Assembly (NCBI RefSeq): GCF_037975245.1
Contig: NC_092574.1
Span: 25,191,213 to 25,255,212, forward strand
DNA length: 64,000 nt
Source of the DNA: Apostichopus japonicus
Lineage: Eukaryota; Echinodermata; Holothuroidea; Aspidochirotida; Stichopodidae
Direction: 5' to 3'
Shown here in pieces: positions 13,701 to 25,770 of this stretch (positions within the stretch are counted from its first letter, which is position 1; every line of letters begins with the position of its first letter). The notes below the pieces were generated by a model. The model had not been told where the DNA came from, made no database searches, and worked only from the letters and a program-made list of their open reading frames with translations. Position numbers and translations under genes: made by a program.

Positions 13701-15535
13701 TTTAGACTCATTTGTCACGGTATTCGTATCTTTCCTATTTCCAATGTCCGAAAATGTTTCACTTTGATTTTGTGTTCTGGAATTGTCATCAGACATAAAT
13801 GCATCTTGTTCATAGTGGGTCGGAGAATGGCGCAGAGAGCAAGTCCCTGACTCTGGTAAAGTCCTCACAGACGTTACTTCAAATGCAGATGGATGTGAGT
13901 ATAATTTCGCCTCGTTTCTCACGGTATTGATATTTTTCTTATTTCTAATGGCTGAGCAGTTGTCACTTTGACTGTTAGTACTAAATTTGTCACCAGACGT
14001 GAATGCATCTTCATAAGACGACGGAGTAAGTAGGAGAGATCGAGTTCCTAGTTCCGGTAATATAGTCACCGCCGTTGCTTCTAGTGTAGACTGCTGTGAG
14101 TCTAAATTCGAGGCACTGGAAAATATTTTATCTTCATTGATTGAACTGATATCACGTTGATTACGCGTTCCCAATATTTTGTCAGAATTACATGCATTTT
14201 CACGAGAAGACGGGGGAAAGAGTGGATTGTTATCAGGTTGAATAACAGTTCTCTGAAGAGGAGTATTAACGAGATGAACTGAAGACCTTTGTTCCATCAA
14301 CGTCGTCACAGCTGCTATTTCAATAAATAAACCTACTTCTGTCATGTCCATTGAATTTTCTTGTTCATTTTCCTGTTGAATATCCATTGCATATTTTGCC
14401 TCCCTTTCCGCTGAATCTTGCCTGAAATTCTCTTTGTGGAACACATTGACATCTTCACTTACTTCTAGTGGTTCGTTACTACCGTTGGTTGAAGCACAAA
14501 GTTTTGAGTGGTCGTACGGGATATTGACACTATTATCAGGAAATTGGCTCGAGTTCAGCTCATGATGCCACAAGGTTAGCTCGGCTGTCGTTCCCGTTTG
14601 CGATCGCTCTGAGAAACCCTTTCGGTGAGGTAAATCTTTATCTGGTGCTTCGCTTACTGGGTGCCTTTGTATTGCGTTATCGGGGTTGTGATTACTTGGT
14701 AAGCTGTACATGTGATCGTATAGTACCGCTTGGTATTGATCAGTGTTACCAAGCAAACATTTATCAGAATTGTCCAGACTTAAAGATGTACTTGAAATAG
14801 TCCTAGTTTGACTTAATTTCTCGTCTGCTTGTCTATTGTCAGTTGAACTACCAGTAATATGGTTTGGCTTCATTGCTTCATCATCAAGGAAATCTTCTTC
14901 CAAATTGATTCCGTTTACTTTACAAAAATCTCGACAAAAGAGAGCATCCATAAAAGTCTCACGTCGCTCATCCAAAGGGCCCGTTTGGCTCCCACAGGTC
15001 TCATTTCTAGAGTTATTTTTGTTAGGTTGGATTACTGTTTCATCATTCACAGGACCCATCTGACAAACAGCTTTGGGTCGGCATTCTTCTTGTCTGTATG
15101 TGGTATGTTTGTTTGATGACAAATCATGCTTCCTGACTGTACATTCGATGACAAAACTCTCCAAAGGTGTTGGTAATTCACCGCGTTTTGTAGAAAACCA
15201 GTCGTGGAAGAGTTCTTCATTCTCACTGAGAATGGCTGTTACAAAATCAGTGCTTGGGAGCGGCAGAAAATGTGGAAAATTTGCCTTTCTCGACATCTTT
15301 TTGTATGTCGGATTGCCTTGTTCCCTTCGGGGCGTCTTTGGGGTCATTGGACTTTTTCTATTCTTCATACGGGACGGTGATGACGGTGTCATGCATCCCT
15401 TCCTTGAACGACTCTTCCAGATCCTAAATGGGAACAAAATGACCGAATTTCCAGAATCGTTGACGATAAATAAGCGAATACAATCATATATATCCATCTC
15501 TGTATATATTCCTAAATATATATGTACACACACAT

Positions 15536-15572
<37 letters not shown>

Positions 15573-15765
15573 GAGTAGGTTGGCGTCTATCTTGGCGCAG
15601 AGTGCTCTATGTCCATTGGACAGAGCGGAATATATGTTGATACTAGATGAGAGGATCCTATATATTCATGGAGCATAACTTGAAGCTAACAGTTGTCTGA
15701 AGATCGCTACAAAGCGTGAAACTCCGAGTTACAACTACTAGTGTTCCACTAGTCTCATCTAGTAT

Positions 15766-15829
<64 letters not shown>

Positions 15830-17495
15830 GAACTAGCCAGAAGTAGCATTAAGATGGATCTTCCAATTCAAATAGGCTTGTTTGTCTACCAGTATGCCAA
15901 ATTACGCATGTTACAGTTTTAATACGACTGTCTCTGTAAATTTTTTGATGTAAGTAAATGGGAGTACGTGGAAATGGAAACTGATTCGGCGTATATTTCC
16001 GTCGCTGGTAACAGTCTAGAGAAGATTTTGAAACCGAACATGAATAAAACATTTCGCAAAGAAAAACATTTATGGTTTCCACGTGATGATACTGAAGAAT
16101 ATAAAATGTTTGATAAACGAACTCCTGGATTGTTTAAAGTAGAATGGAAAGATGATGGTATTGTTGCCTTGTCCAGTAAAATATATTACTGTTTCGGTGG
16201 GGTCAAGGGAGACAAATTTAGTTGCGAGGGGTAAATAAGAAAAGAAACAGAATCGATGAGAAAACTTATAAGGAGGTTCTTACCACGTAACAAAGCAAAG
16301 CTGGGGGAAATAAAGGTTTTCGAGTTAAAGACAATCACGTATATACATATAGACTCAGCAAGGATGCTTTCACTTACTTTTACTCGAAGAGAAAAGTTCA
16401 AGAAGACGGTGTTACGACTACATATCTTGATATTTAGTGAATAGTATGCAGTATGGAATAGATATTTTCTCCTGTGTCGTGTGCTTGTGCATATTTTGTA
16501 GAACTCTACACTCTGCAAACTACACTAACTACACAAACTTATAAGTTTAAGTTAATTCACCTATCTAATGTTAAGAATACTTCTATATATACAGTAATAT
16601 TTTTTTAACTTTTACGTTTTATTTTACATGAACTTAGTGTAAATTTGTGTAGTTTATGTGACCAATGTACCGATGATTATAATTAATTGTTGACTGAAGA
16701 AATGTTGTGTTGTTTTAAAAGGATTAACCACATTTAGTGAATTCCCTCGTTGATTTTAATATTAACGCAATGTTTTCTCATCTTGTACTCTTTTAAAATT
16801 TTATCTGAAAATATATTTTATCAAGTGTGATAACGGTTTAAGAGGTATAAATCAACAGAATAGAAATGATTTAACATATACAACTTACTTTACTGGTAAG
16901 GCAAGTGTACTTTGTAATCGAAAATGTATTGCCGTAATGATTTTCACGATTGTTTAGTATTTTTCTCTCTGTTAACGTATAACTTCCTGATATATTGTAT
17001 AATAATTGTTCTGAAACATATAAATGTGGCATGAAACTTGTGTTTTGTTCAATAATTCTTGTAAGGAATATAAATGTTAAAATCTCTAACGATTTTTATG
17101 GCACAACATTTTGTTTTCATCTATTTTGTTTGAGTTTTGATTTTTGTTTAAAACAATTGTGATTTTTAAAAAGATTTTACTTTAATAAGATAAAGCAAGA
17201 ATAAAATAAAAACAATAGATGTGATGAATATGAAGGGAAAATTAAAATGATATTAACAATAAATAAATAGGTATTACATTGTTCACACCTCTTATAGTGA
17301 CGTAATCACCGAATAATATCATTCACGAAGGACGCCCCCAACAAATCCACCTCATTCTACCTCCACCTCCACCTCCCAAAAAGGTGTGAAAAGGGCTTAC
17401 TATACTAGTTATATATAGCCTATATATAGCCTATATATAGCCTATATATAGCCTATATATAGCCTATATAAAGCCTATATATAGCCTATATATAG

Positions 17496-17553
<58 letters not shown>

Positions 17554-18844
17554 TGATCTCTACAGTATAAGGCAAGACATGTCACCAAAACAGAACTAGT
17601 ACTGTTCGATACAGTTGACAAATGCTTAAAGTAGAATTACGACCTTCCTTGCTGGTTTCGAACCTCTGGACATACCATCAGTGTCAATGGCCTAGTTGGT
17701 TAGGGTGTCTGCATATAAAGCGGGAGGCCCGGGTTCGAGTCCCGGTGGATGCTGGAAATTTATTCACTGTCCTGGATTTGAAAACTCCTTACAATTTCAA
17801 ATATATGTATAAAGAATATCAAAGAAGAACTTACCCTAATACTTTCTTGTGCTCTGTGGGTATACTCTTCGAATTGTTCGCCGATGCGATGTACTCGTTA
17901 ATTTTCCATAGAAGGAGGGACTGGAGATTAACTGACGGAAGATCATTCTCACTGGGTGTTTTGGGTGGCACTAAGGAGGATGGTTTCCTGCTTCTCACGT
18001 CACTGTCACTGTAAGAAACAATTGGCCGTGGTATACCGTCATTGTTGGTGATTTCCTTTTCATCGGAGATGGCCGATATGATTGCGTCATGGTTCCGGCC
18101 GAGTTTTGACGAATTTCCCAGTTTACAAGAAGGTGTTTCGGCATGGCATCCGGTGGAAACTAGTTGAAGTTGTGTCGTCAGTGGTGATCCGGGCCGTGGA
18201 GTTGCCCGAATGATAGGATTTATCTTCATCTTGCAACTAAGTGAATAATTTGGTATCGAACCATCACTATCGCAGCATTTAATGTTCCTTGGTGATCTTA
18301 AATCGCTTATTGTTTTGCTGCTTGAAAATGTTGTGCCCTGCCGATATGACTGGTATTGGTCATAAACCAAGTTTGACCCACCGGGGGAAGGTTTGCCCGT
18401 ACTGTGAAATATCTCTTCGCGAATCGTCGTGTTATGCTCTTTATCTTTCTTAGATGGTCGGTTAACTTCCAAATTAACATTATGGCGCATAACTTGTGCA
18501 ACATCTCGACGGCCGTTCACCGCTTTCACATCCACATCCATTGTCTCACATTTATTTGGATAGTTGACATTTTTAACCTCGACAGGGTTTCTGACAGAGG
18601 CGTGTCCTAATTCAGATTTGTCTTTTTCATCTGACGTGGAAAACTTTTCAAACGAAGCAATTAAAATTTGAATTTTCTGTGGCGTTGGTAATTGCGAAAG
18701 AAAATCTTCATGAGAATGACTCATTCTGCGCCTCTTGAGACCATTGGGAATGTATGGAGTCATGCATGAAGGCACTTCCGGTCCCTCTCTCGCACTGTCA
18801 TTCGTTTGTACTGTAGGCCTAGTTTCAACCATAAAAGTGTCCAT
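10797..18844 (-). CDS. large unrecognised repeat-containing protein, two coding exons (about 1,878 aa)
   Basis: Exon 1 is 18844-17835 (336 codons plus 2 nt) and exon 2 is 15423-10797 (1 nt plus 1,541 codons and TGA). The donor TTAGG|GTAAGT and acceptor CATTTAG| agree in phase, giving a Gly codon across the junction. The ATG at 18844 sits in a good Kozak context (caaccATGG). I recognise no family. Visible regions: an N-terminal basic patch (GLKRRR) and PTPQKIQILIASFEKF, which looks helical; a Ser/Thr-Pro/basic segment at the start of exon 2 (MTPSSPSR, SPMTPKTPRR), suggesting proline-directed phosphorylation; about nine degenerate 60-70-residue repeats encoded at about 14,330-12,330; a Ser/Gly tract of about 100 residues encoded at 11,555-11,262; and a basic Ser/Arg-rich C terminus. 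No signal peptide or membrane segment is seen. The composition suggests a disordered, possibly nuclear protein; this is inference. Confidence 0.75.
11262..11555 (-). repeat. trinucleotide repeat tract (ACT/AGT-type) encoding a Ser/Gly run
   Basis: On the plus strand this is an almost pure run of CTA/CCA triplets. In the minus-strand gene frame the triplets give about 100 residues of nearly only Ser and Gly. The tract keeps the frame. Other frames give long Leu or Val runs that are artefacts of the repeat. Confidence 0.9.
12330..14330 (-). repeat. intragenic degenerate tandem repeat, about 60-70 codons per unit
   Basis: The encoded protein repeats a module with an opening like DSQQSTLEETAV, then TLxELGTC, then PPSSHEDAFTSD, then TNN...DNSS, then GDQKxTNTV. 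At least eight copies can be followed, with the best openings at about 14,100, 13,400, 13,180, 12,810 and 12,600. Copies differ at many residues but keep the order of blocks, indicating old tandem duplication inside exon 2. Confidence 0.8.
15526..15573. repeat. (CA)n-(TA)n microsatellite
   Basis: A run of acacac passes directly into tatata. Confidence 0.9.
15631..15774. repeat. inverted repeat, 22-bp arms, flanked by (TA)n
   Basis: The arm at 15631-15652 (tatatgttgatactagatga + ga) is the exact reverse complement of 15753-15774. The 100-bp interior carries a CTGAAGA...GAAA arrangement at 15697-15721. The right arm runs straight into a (TA)n block. Confidence 0.85.
15769..15826. repeat. (TA)n microsatellite
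   Basis: Uninterrupted TA dinucleotides between the inverted repeat and the PolB fragment. Confidence 0.95.
15827..16437 (+). pseudogene. fragment of a protein-primed-type family B DNA polymerase (Polinton/Maverick or related element)
   Basis: The open pieces resemble the palm/thumb end of family B DNA polymerases as encoded by Polinton/Maverick-type and related virus-like elements in invertebrate genomes: a region with LAKLRML-like character, the motif C neighbourhood ending in TDSAYIS, then KRTPGLFKVEW and a later YFYSKRKVQ-like block. It is broken: an in-frame stop at 15920-15922, a frame change around 16,230 (stop at 16232-16234 in the first frame) and another stop at 16288-16290. Within motif C the residue just before TDS is Glu-Thr where Asp-Thr is usual, so the metal site is altered too. 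No exonuclease domain or terminal repeats are seen nearby. It is a non-functional remnant in the intron of the opposite-strand gene. Confidence 0.6.
17410..17550. repeat. 11-bp tandem repeat passing into (TA)n
   Basis: About eight copies of agcctatatat (one variant with tataaag) are followed from about 17,495 by a pure TA run. Confidence 0.95.
17680..17754 (+). tRNA. tRNA-like sequence (probably pseudogene or SINE head)
   Basis: It has a perfect A box (TGGCCTAGTTGG), a perfect B box (GGTTCGAGTCC) and a 5-bp T stem CCGGG/CCCGG closed by TTCGAGT. The acceptor arms (AGTGTCA / GGATGCT) pair with two wobbles and one mismatch. The D stem has a mismatch. The anticodon loop reads ATATAAA, giving anticodon ATA, which is unusual for a Tyr tRNA. 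The match to polymerase III promoter boxes is strong, but the imperfect stems and odd anticodon favour a tRNA-derived repeat or pseudogene. Confidence 0.4.
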
Positions 18845-18849
18845 GGTTG

Positions 18850-19900
18850 ACCCCCAATTAATGGTATTCCTCTAGAATTGTAGCGGATTCCGTAAAACTG
18901 ACCAATTGACAGGAAGATATTTCCAGTGAGCTGCAAGATCACTGTCTATGAAGAGATGATAATGATGATGAAAGAAACACAATTTAGATCAAGGAAACCG
19001 GATTCACAGTTAACCAGGAAACATTATACTCACAAACATGTTTGGAGAAATCTTCTACTCACAAAATGCGAATTTAACGCTTTGCTCAATTTCACTTTAT
19101 TGAGAAAAACTTTCGAAATCTTAAATATATTCTCTGTTTTTGCCTACGGACAACAAATATATAGATATATAAGATCATCAACCTTTCTATTAATATTCGC
19201 AATGTTGTCGTTTGACTATTTTCGTATTAATGCGACTTTCATTAAGAAACATGCCTATTGTTTTATCATTTAAAAATTAAACAAGGGTTCAGCTTGAATG
19301 CTGTCTCGAAGCAGAAATCGATAGTATATAAAAACGGTAATGGTGAATTCTACATGTACAAGTTTTACATTTCCCGAATTGCTTGCTTATGAATTAATTA
19401 TATCATATGTATTTCATACTTTAAAGGTTGTTCTTAAATTAAAGCCAATGCTTTGTGTAAGTTGTTCAAAAGGTCGTAAGATGCTTCAATATAACTTATG
19501 GCTACCTAGCCTAATCATAATGCTACTACTTCAGAAGCATAGTGAGTACATTGTGGTGCTAAATACAGTAACTTACCATATAAAAAAAATCGAGATAGCC
19601 TAGTTTCGTCAGTTTTCGGTTTCCATTCATTCATTTAGTTGTTTCTCATTTATTTGTTTTATAGACAGAAACATGATCGTTGAAATATAACTTTGTAGGC
19701 CTAATTAAGTCGATTGCATCTTTCAGATAAGGAATTAAGGGCGCATGAAGAACAATGTAAATTTCACGCAGTGTTTTGTGAAACGCAACGGCGCGCGCAC
19801 GTGCCGTTGTTAGGCCTCAACATCAAACCGGACGACCAAGGGAAGACGCACGCCTGCATCCTACATAGCGGTGTAGTAGTAGTAGTAGTAAGTAAGTTGA
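18850..19900. other. upstream of the minus-strand gene; no further gene seen
   Basis: This holds the presumed promoter and 5' UTR of the 1,878-residue gene, followed by AT-rich sequence. No clear TATA box or recognised exon; the open frames of up to 115 codons on the plus strand lack protein-like composition. Confidence 0.35.
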
Positions 19901-20045
19901 GTCTCGTCTATTCGACATGCTCAGTGATTAACCTCCGCCACGTTTTACGATCTTGCGCAAGGTTTATTGCTTCCTCGAAACTGTTAATATTAATGTCCTT
20001 GAATTGCGACTTTATTTTTCCAAGCAAGGTAGTCACGGGCCTTCC
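19880..20045 (-). mobile_element. LINE remnant, C-terminal end of a CFDP2-like reverse transcriptase
   Basis: On the minus strand 20045-19908 reads GRPVTTLLGKIKSQF, then FEEAINLAQDRKTWRRL and a stop at 19908-19910. GRP...W/L...LAQDR..WR is the typical C-terminal signature of RTE/CFDP2-type and related endonuclease-reverse transcriptases. After the stop there is a short (TAC)n run (19873-19890), as seen at 3' ends of such LINEs. Upstream of the fragment the frame has a stop, so it is 5'-truncated and decayed. Confidence 0.7.
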
Positions 20046-20049
20046 AACT

Positions 20050-23000
20050 GGTTTAGCAGTATGTCAAGGCGCATAGGTTGGGAAGGGCTCAACAAACACA
20101 GCGACATTTTTTACACGGCGGCTGTTTTCTTCCTCGATTTGGTTTGATTATAATCAATTTTTAGATGCTGTTCAACAATGACTTAAATCCGAGCACCCAC
20201 TTTCAGTCGTTATAGGGATAACTAGACTAGTCGGCTTCAAATAGACTTCCATTCAACTTTCAAGGAAGTTCCAATTTGCGTATAGTTTTACCTTGTAAAT
20301 AAAGTAACGGAGCTAAACTAAGTGGTTCAGATTAGTTTCCGTCTCTTTTCTCGGGCCATGTAACATGCAATGATTCATGCACGTAGACTATGCATATGGT
20401 GATGAGCAGTAATTGTGACTAAGCCATGGCCAAGATTTCATGCCTTTCTTTACAGACAATACTGAACCTCCTAATTTACGCTTGACCGGATTTCAAAAGA
20501 AATTGTTTTCTACAGTGAAATGCATTGTCTACTGCTTTCGAGGCGAAGCAGTAGTTCATCCACTACGGACACCAACAAAACAGCACGTGGTCCAAACACA
20601 ATCCTTCTCATGCTGATAATGGAATCGATGTTTGTATAAAAGGTTTATAACTTGGCTGTGCGTTGTTTTTGTTGACATACATTACATACACTGTACGCAA
20701 TACGTTTAACAACCACATTCCTCAAATATTCCAAACTAATTATGACAATCACATAGGCCTACTATTCATACTTATATTTATATGGTCTACTATCACGTAG
20801 CCTACTTTATTCTGTATAGCACATCATGTTATGTTGCGTCAAATAGCATAAAGCCTGTGTGAACCCTATACGGTATATCAGCAGTTGGATTATAACGCTA
20901 TCGATCTATTTCACACAACCCTTCCTTCTGCCTTATCTCTACGTAATGAACAGTAGACTAAACGGAACGTTTTCGGTTCAAAGACTGTAAACAGAGATGA
21001 CAATAGATATCGTCAGCTAGCGACGCTCCGGGAGGTTCGCCTTCTTACTGTATGTAGAGATGAATAGAGCTCTGTTAGTGATTGCAATGGAGAGGTTGTA
21101 TATAGCCTAACATTGCTTCGAACAATGAATAGCAGAGGGAATTACGCTGACAAATTTAAGGACTTTTATCTCTCTGATGGCGTAAGCCCGCAGTGCTTTA
21201 TTAGGGGAAGTTCCAGTAGTAAAATATACCAACCTTTTTGTGTGTTAAATGGAAGTCGAGTTCTTGTAGGATTACATGGACAACATGCGTAACATAACAT
21301 AATTGATCAGTCTCGCGTAACTAGTATCTACGCATATACCAGCATTGTAGTACGTCGAGAACCACGAATTTCGATTTAACTTTATTCTGCTTGGTTACGG
21401 AACGTTTTCAACCATGTTCTCAATCGGTTCTTTGATTGTTCGTTCTGTCGTTGGAGGTGGTGAAGGGGCAGAATCAAGGTAAGCTACAGCGTTATAACCG
21501 ACTTAGATTCGTTAAAAATAAAACTGGCTTCGCTAAACTTTGTGTGAAAGCCTGGAAAGAACTTTGGGGGGGGGGGGGGGTCGTAGGAAAGACAGAATGG
21601 AAGAAGGAAGGAGACAGGAGGGAGCCTAAGCAAGAAGCGGAGGAAGGAAGGAGGTATTAGGGGTGGACGAGGATGTGAAGGAGGGGCCGGGGGGTGGGGG
21701 GGTGGTGGTCGGGAATGAAAAGGAGGGGGAGCTAGGGGAGAAATTGCAGAAAGGAAGGAGGGGCGGGGAGGGATCAGGCCTGGGATGGCCAATGAGTGGG
21801 GTGTAGGCAAGGATCGATTATGCGGGAGCTTGTCATAGTAGGCATATTTAAGCGCAAAATATAGTGGCCTCTCTGCATGGGGAAGGGGTAAGGAGATTAT
21901 TGGCAGTCTAGCTTGTACCACCCAGAACTTGCTTAGGTTGCTCATAAATAAGCAATCCTCCTCTTTACAAGTTTACATGACTGCCCCAGTGGCCCCAGTG
22001 TCATCGCCACGTTCCCCACATGTGCCGGGGGGGGGGGGAAATCCCGGCCCAACTGCACCCCCCCAGTGAAATCATTGCCATGCCTATCAGAAATATAGGC
22101 AGGCTCCTGGATGATCCCAAAGTCTTTGACTTCTACATGAGACATGTAACTACAAGTTCTCAAAAATGCTGCTACATTGAAGCTGAGTAATGGTCCAATA
22201 GAAACGAAGAAATTCGCATAGCTCCAGCCCCCCCCCCCGCCCTTAGATGCACCCCATGCAGTCGTTCGAGATGGGATGATTTCCAATAATGGTAGACATG
22301 TTAGTGCATTATTTTTCATTAAGTCCTTTTTCTATCTACTTAAATTGATCTCACTGTAAATCCTCTTGGACGGTTATATCCACCAACTCAACACCGTTTT
22401 CTCTTGGTTTGCAGTTTGTCGTACCTGATCCAAGCGACCGATCTTTAGCATAATCTTTAGTTTAAAGGATAGTCCAGAGGAAGTAATTTATTATGGACAA
22501 ATGAAGGAGAAAATATACTCCAAAAGATCGTGTTGAAATTGCATTCAATCCCTATGTACCGTTTTCGAGATAACAATTAACATTTGAATTTTGAAGGTCA
22601 AACGTTTTGGACAGAATGTTGATTTCAGACCACGTACCCCCCCCCCCCCACCTTATTATCCGAAAGTTTTTAAGTAAATGTTGATGTTCGCTGCTGTGTG
22701 GTACGCTTCTTACATTCCATAACTAAAACATTCGTGTTTTCAAATAGCGGGGAAAAAGGTGTTCAATGTTCGTTTAAATGTAGGATGATATATTATAGGG
22801 TAATCAACTGCAGGCAACCTTGTTTTGAGCAATATTTGGAAGGCGACCAAACTTAAATAAGTTGCTTAAAGATCAAGCTAAGGTAGACATATTATGGTAC
22901 ACGTTCTGTTAAATATACTTATCGTTTAAATATTCGTTAAGCATATACCATCAACACCATTTGCCTTATTGATATTCTAATCCAATAAGCAAACATCTTA

Positions 23001-25110
23001 TTTGAAATCGCAAAATCACACAAATACCAAAATCGAATGGTTGGTATAGTGTTTCGAAGAGCTGATTTCCAAAGTCCGTAACAAACTTTGATGAGTATGT
23101 TTCGCACATTATTTGTGGTACAGTATTTAAATATACCTTATCTTGATAGTTGGTATTTCAAGCACAGATCAAACTTCGTATGTGCATTTAAGTCATTCTA
23201 AATAATCACCGGCGCTTTCTTACAACACAGAAGGGAAGTCTCGACTTTTCTATCTTGGTTGCCGTAGTTCGTAATCTTGATTAATTATTTATATTGATAT
23301 CGTTGCCTAGGTTACAGACAAACAGTACCGCATCAATTCACTACACATTCCGTCCACTAGTGCGTACTATATATATTAATATTATAACTGTAAATTTATC
23401 CGTAATGTAAACCACAGTATATGTTCATAAATTAGCATTTAGTAACCTGGGTGGTTGTTTCCAAATCTTTATATGATCATTTTACATTTTCAGTCTAAAG
23501 GTTTTTCTGTTTTTTTTATCCACGACATAGGCAATTTTTTCGTCACAATGACATCATTCGCATTTGTCTTCATAAGGTGCATGCTGTACTGGCTGACACA
23601 TGCTGTGTATTAGTAATCTAATTTAGGTACTCTTGTACGGTATACCATTGGTTTTAGTTTTCAAGTGATACGTACAGTAATATGTCATTTAAATTCCAAT
23701 ATCAAAGTCACTAGTGCCCGACAACATATACTCGACAAGCATTACTCTAGTGCACCAAACCCACCACAGTATCGATCAAATTAGCACCGTACACGCCAAT
23801 GATTTTGCTCAATAAAGGCTGAAGGCCCGTACGCAGGGACAGGGGTAGGGCTGCGCCCAAATTACACAGGTCCACATTTTACACTGTAAAGAAGTGTATC
23901 TCTTGCTGCAGGGGTTGCCAATAGTAACCTCGTCAAGTGTAAGTAATCTAAATTAACCCCCCCCCCCCCCCACAGGACAGTGCTCAGTTAAATGGTCCAC
24001 ATTTTCAGTCTCATGGAGAGTTCAGCGTATGGACCTTGGCCTACACGAGATTGACGAAGACCATCCTACATTAAGTTGCACACAAAAGTTTCTGTGTTTG
24101 GTTAAACAGTTCATACTGTAACTGTCCAATCAACATGTTCAGGACAATTTAACGGCTGTGACCACGTACCGCAGTCGCTTATTTGCACGGCAGTTGTATT
24201 CAAGACTATGTGAATGTTATAGATCAGTTAGCTAGATATATGAGTAAATTACAACCTTTGGCTTTATAAATATCGTCGGGTCCTGAAATAGTTCCATCCG
24301 TTATAAACACAAGGGCGCAATGGAGTGCATTGACGCCCATCTAATGTTTGGTAGATCACTATTGGGGTTTTCTCTCTCTCCCTCTTTAGCTTCTTATCCT
24401 TCCGATTTTCATAATATCTGGATCTGTAAGCATTAGGCAACAAACCTAAAAGCTTTGATATAAATATGCTTAAAAAAGTTGCAAAATATACCACACTTTT
24501 GCATCCAAGCGTGCACCCTTAATTCTACCATGTAGGTAGGTATGTAATCCTCTATAACACCCCTCTGATATGACACAGAACGGTTGGCCCCACGGAGTTT
24601 AAAAGATTAGAACGTAAGTTACAGACAAAACATTGAAGAAATATGTGGGCTACTTTCATGACATTTCAAAAACAGTTTTAACGTCTTTTAACAAATCGTT
24701 ATCATGCGGTTCCCGTATGAAAAACACGTGACGGGCATCACCTTTCCTTTGACTGACAGATTATCAAATGCCATGTTTTGGTAAGATGAAGAGAGAATAA
24801 TGTTAACTCCAGAGAAATATTTTTTTTACTGTGAGAACACATTTTGTTTTGTTTGCCAGTCATGGAAAACAAACATCATTCCTGGGAGTAATGCCAAACT
24901 ATTCCGTATAGAATGCAAGGTATACCTTGGCGTTTCCAACATATTTTACCCCCCATCTTGTGGCACCGCCAGGGCAGGGGAGGGAGGGGGATACTCCTAG
25001 ATTTCTCCAAGCTTCTCCTATCCCCATAAATATGGGCTAAAACTATTCCTCACAAGCAGTGGCTTTCCCCACGCCCTTAATAAAAAAAATTTAAAAAAAA
25101 AATGGGCGAG
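20050..25110. other. intergenic, repeat debris, no supported gene
   Basis: No coding exon recognised. The conspicuous features are homopolymer runs: G15 at 21566-21580, G12 at 22027-22038, C11 at 22228-22238, C13 at 22637-22649 and C15 at 23957-23971. There is also a GA/G-rich purine stretch at 21590-21770. The block at about 22,540-22,600 (tgtaccgttttcgagataac) recurs in diverged form at about 40,335-40,365, suggesting an old dispersed repeat. Confidence 0.4.
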
Positions 25111-25119
25111 TAGGTTTTG

Positions 25120-25770
25120 GTTGAAAACGCTTTAACTCAAAGTTATTAGGGGAATGAACTTCATACTTGGTATGTAAATCCGCCTTCTTGAGCGCAAGAA
25201 CTATATTCTTTTCTATGGAGGTCAATTGTCATTTTGAGTTCAACATAGTTCAAAGTCTGAAAACCTTTAAGCAGGATAACTCAAAATGTATATATTTGTT
25301 GAAGATGATAAGTATAAATGCATATTTGCCTTGATATATTCACATGAATGCTACTAAAATTGGTGGAGGTCAAAGGTCTTCTGAGGTCAACAGCAGTCGA
25401 AATTTCAAACCTTGTAAACATGATAAATTTAAGCGTAAGGGATGAGCGAACGTCATATATGGATTCAATTTGTTGAATCTATAGTCTTGTCCGTGAAGAT
25501 CAAAGGTCAATAGAGGTCAAAGTCGGAACACTTTTTAAACACGACAAGTCCAATAGTAACGGTATATATATTTACTTCATACTAAGTATGTCGATTACCC
25601 ACGTGCGGTGAGCGCAATATTCCTACCGACATTGGTAGAGCTCAAAGGTCATTTGAAGTTAATGCAGATATATAGGTCTGAAAACCTTGTGGACTTGATA
25701 ACTGCAAATAAAAAGCTTGGATGAACTTCGTATTTGATTGGTAGGTCCGCATTAGTGCAAGAACCTAGCT
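25120..25770. repeat. diverged tandem repeat, about 125-155 bp per unit, with AGGTCA-like motifs
   Basis: Four degenerate units share the order: gataa...aaa, gaacttcata.ttggtatgta, gcgcaagaac, then a ggaggtcaaaggtc-like block. The AGGTCA-like blocks lie at about 25,218, 25,367, 25,497 and 25,637. Similarity is obvious by eye, but no unit is intact. Confidence 0.7.

Larger units (their letters stand above)
15424..17834 (-). other. intron of the 1,878-residue gene, host to mobile-element debris
   Basis: The intron is bounded by GTAAGT at 17834-17829 and TTTAG at about 15428-15424 (minus strand). It contains three (TA)n blocks, an inverted repeat, a broken PolB fragment, an 11-bp tandem repeat and a tRNA-like sequence, each listed separately. 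Confidence 0.7.
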
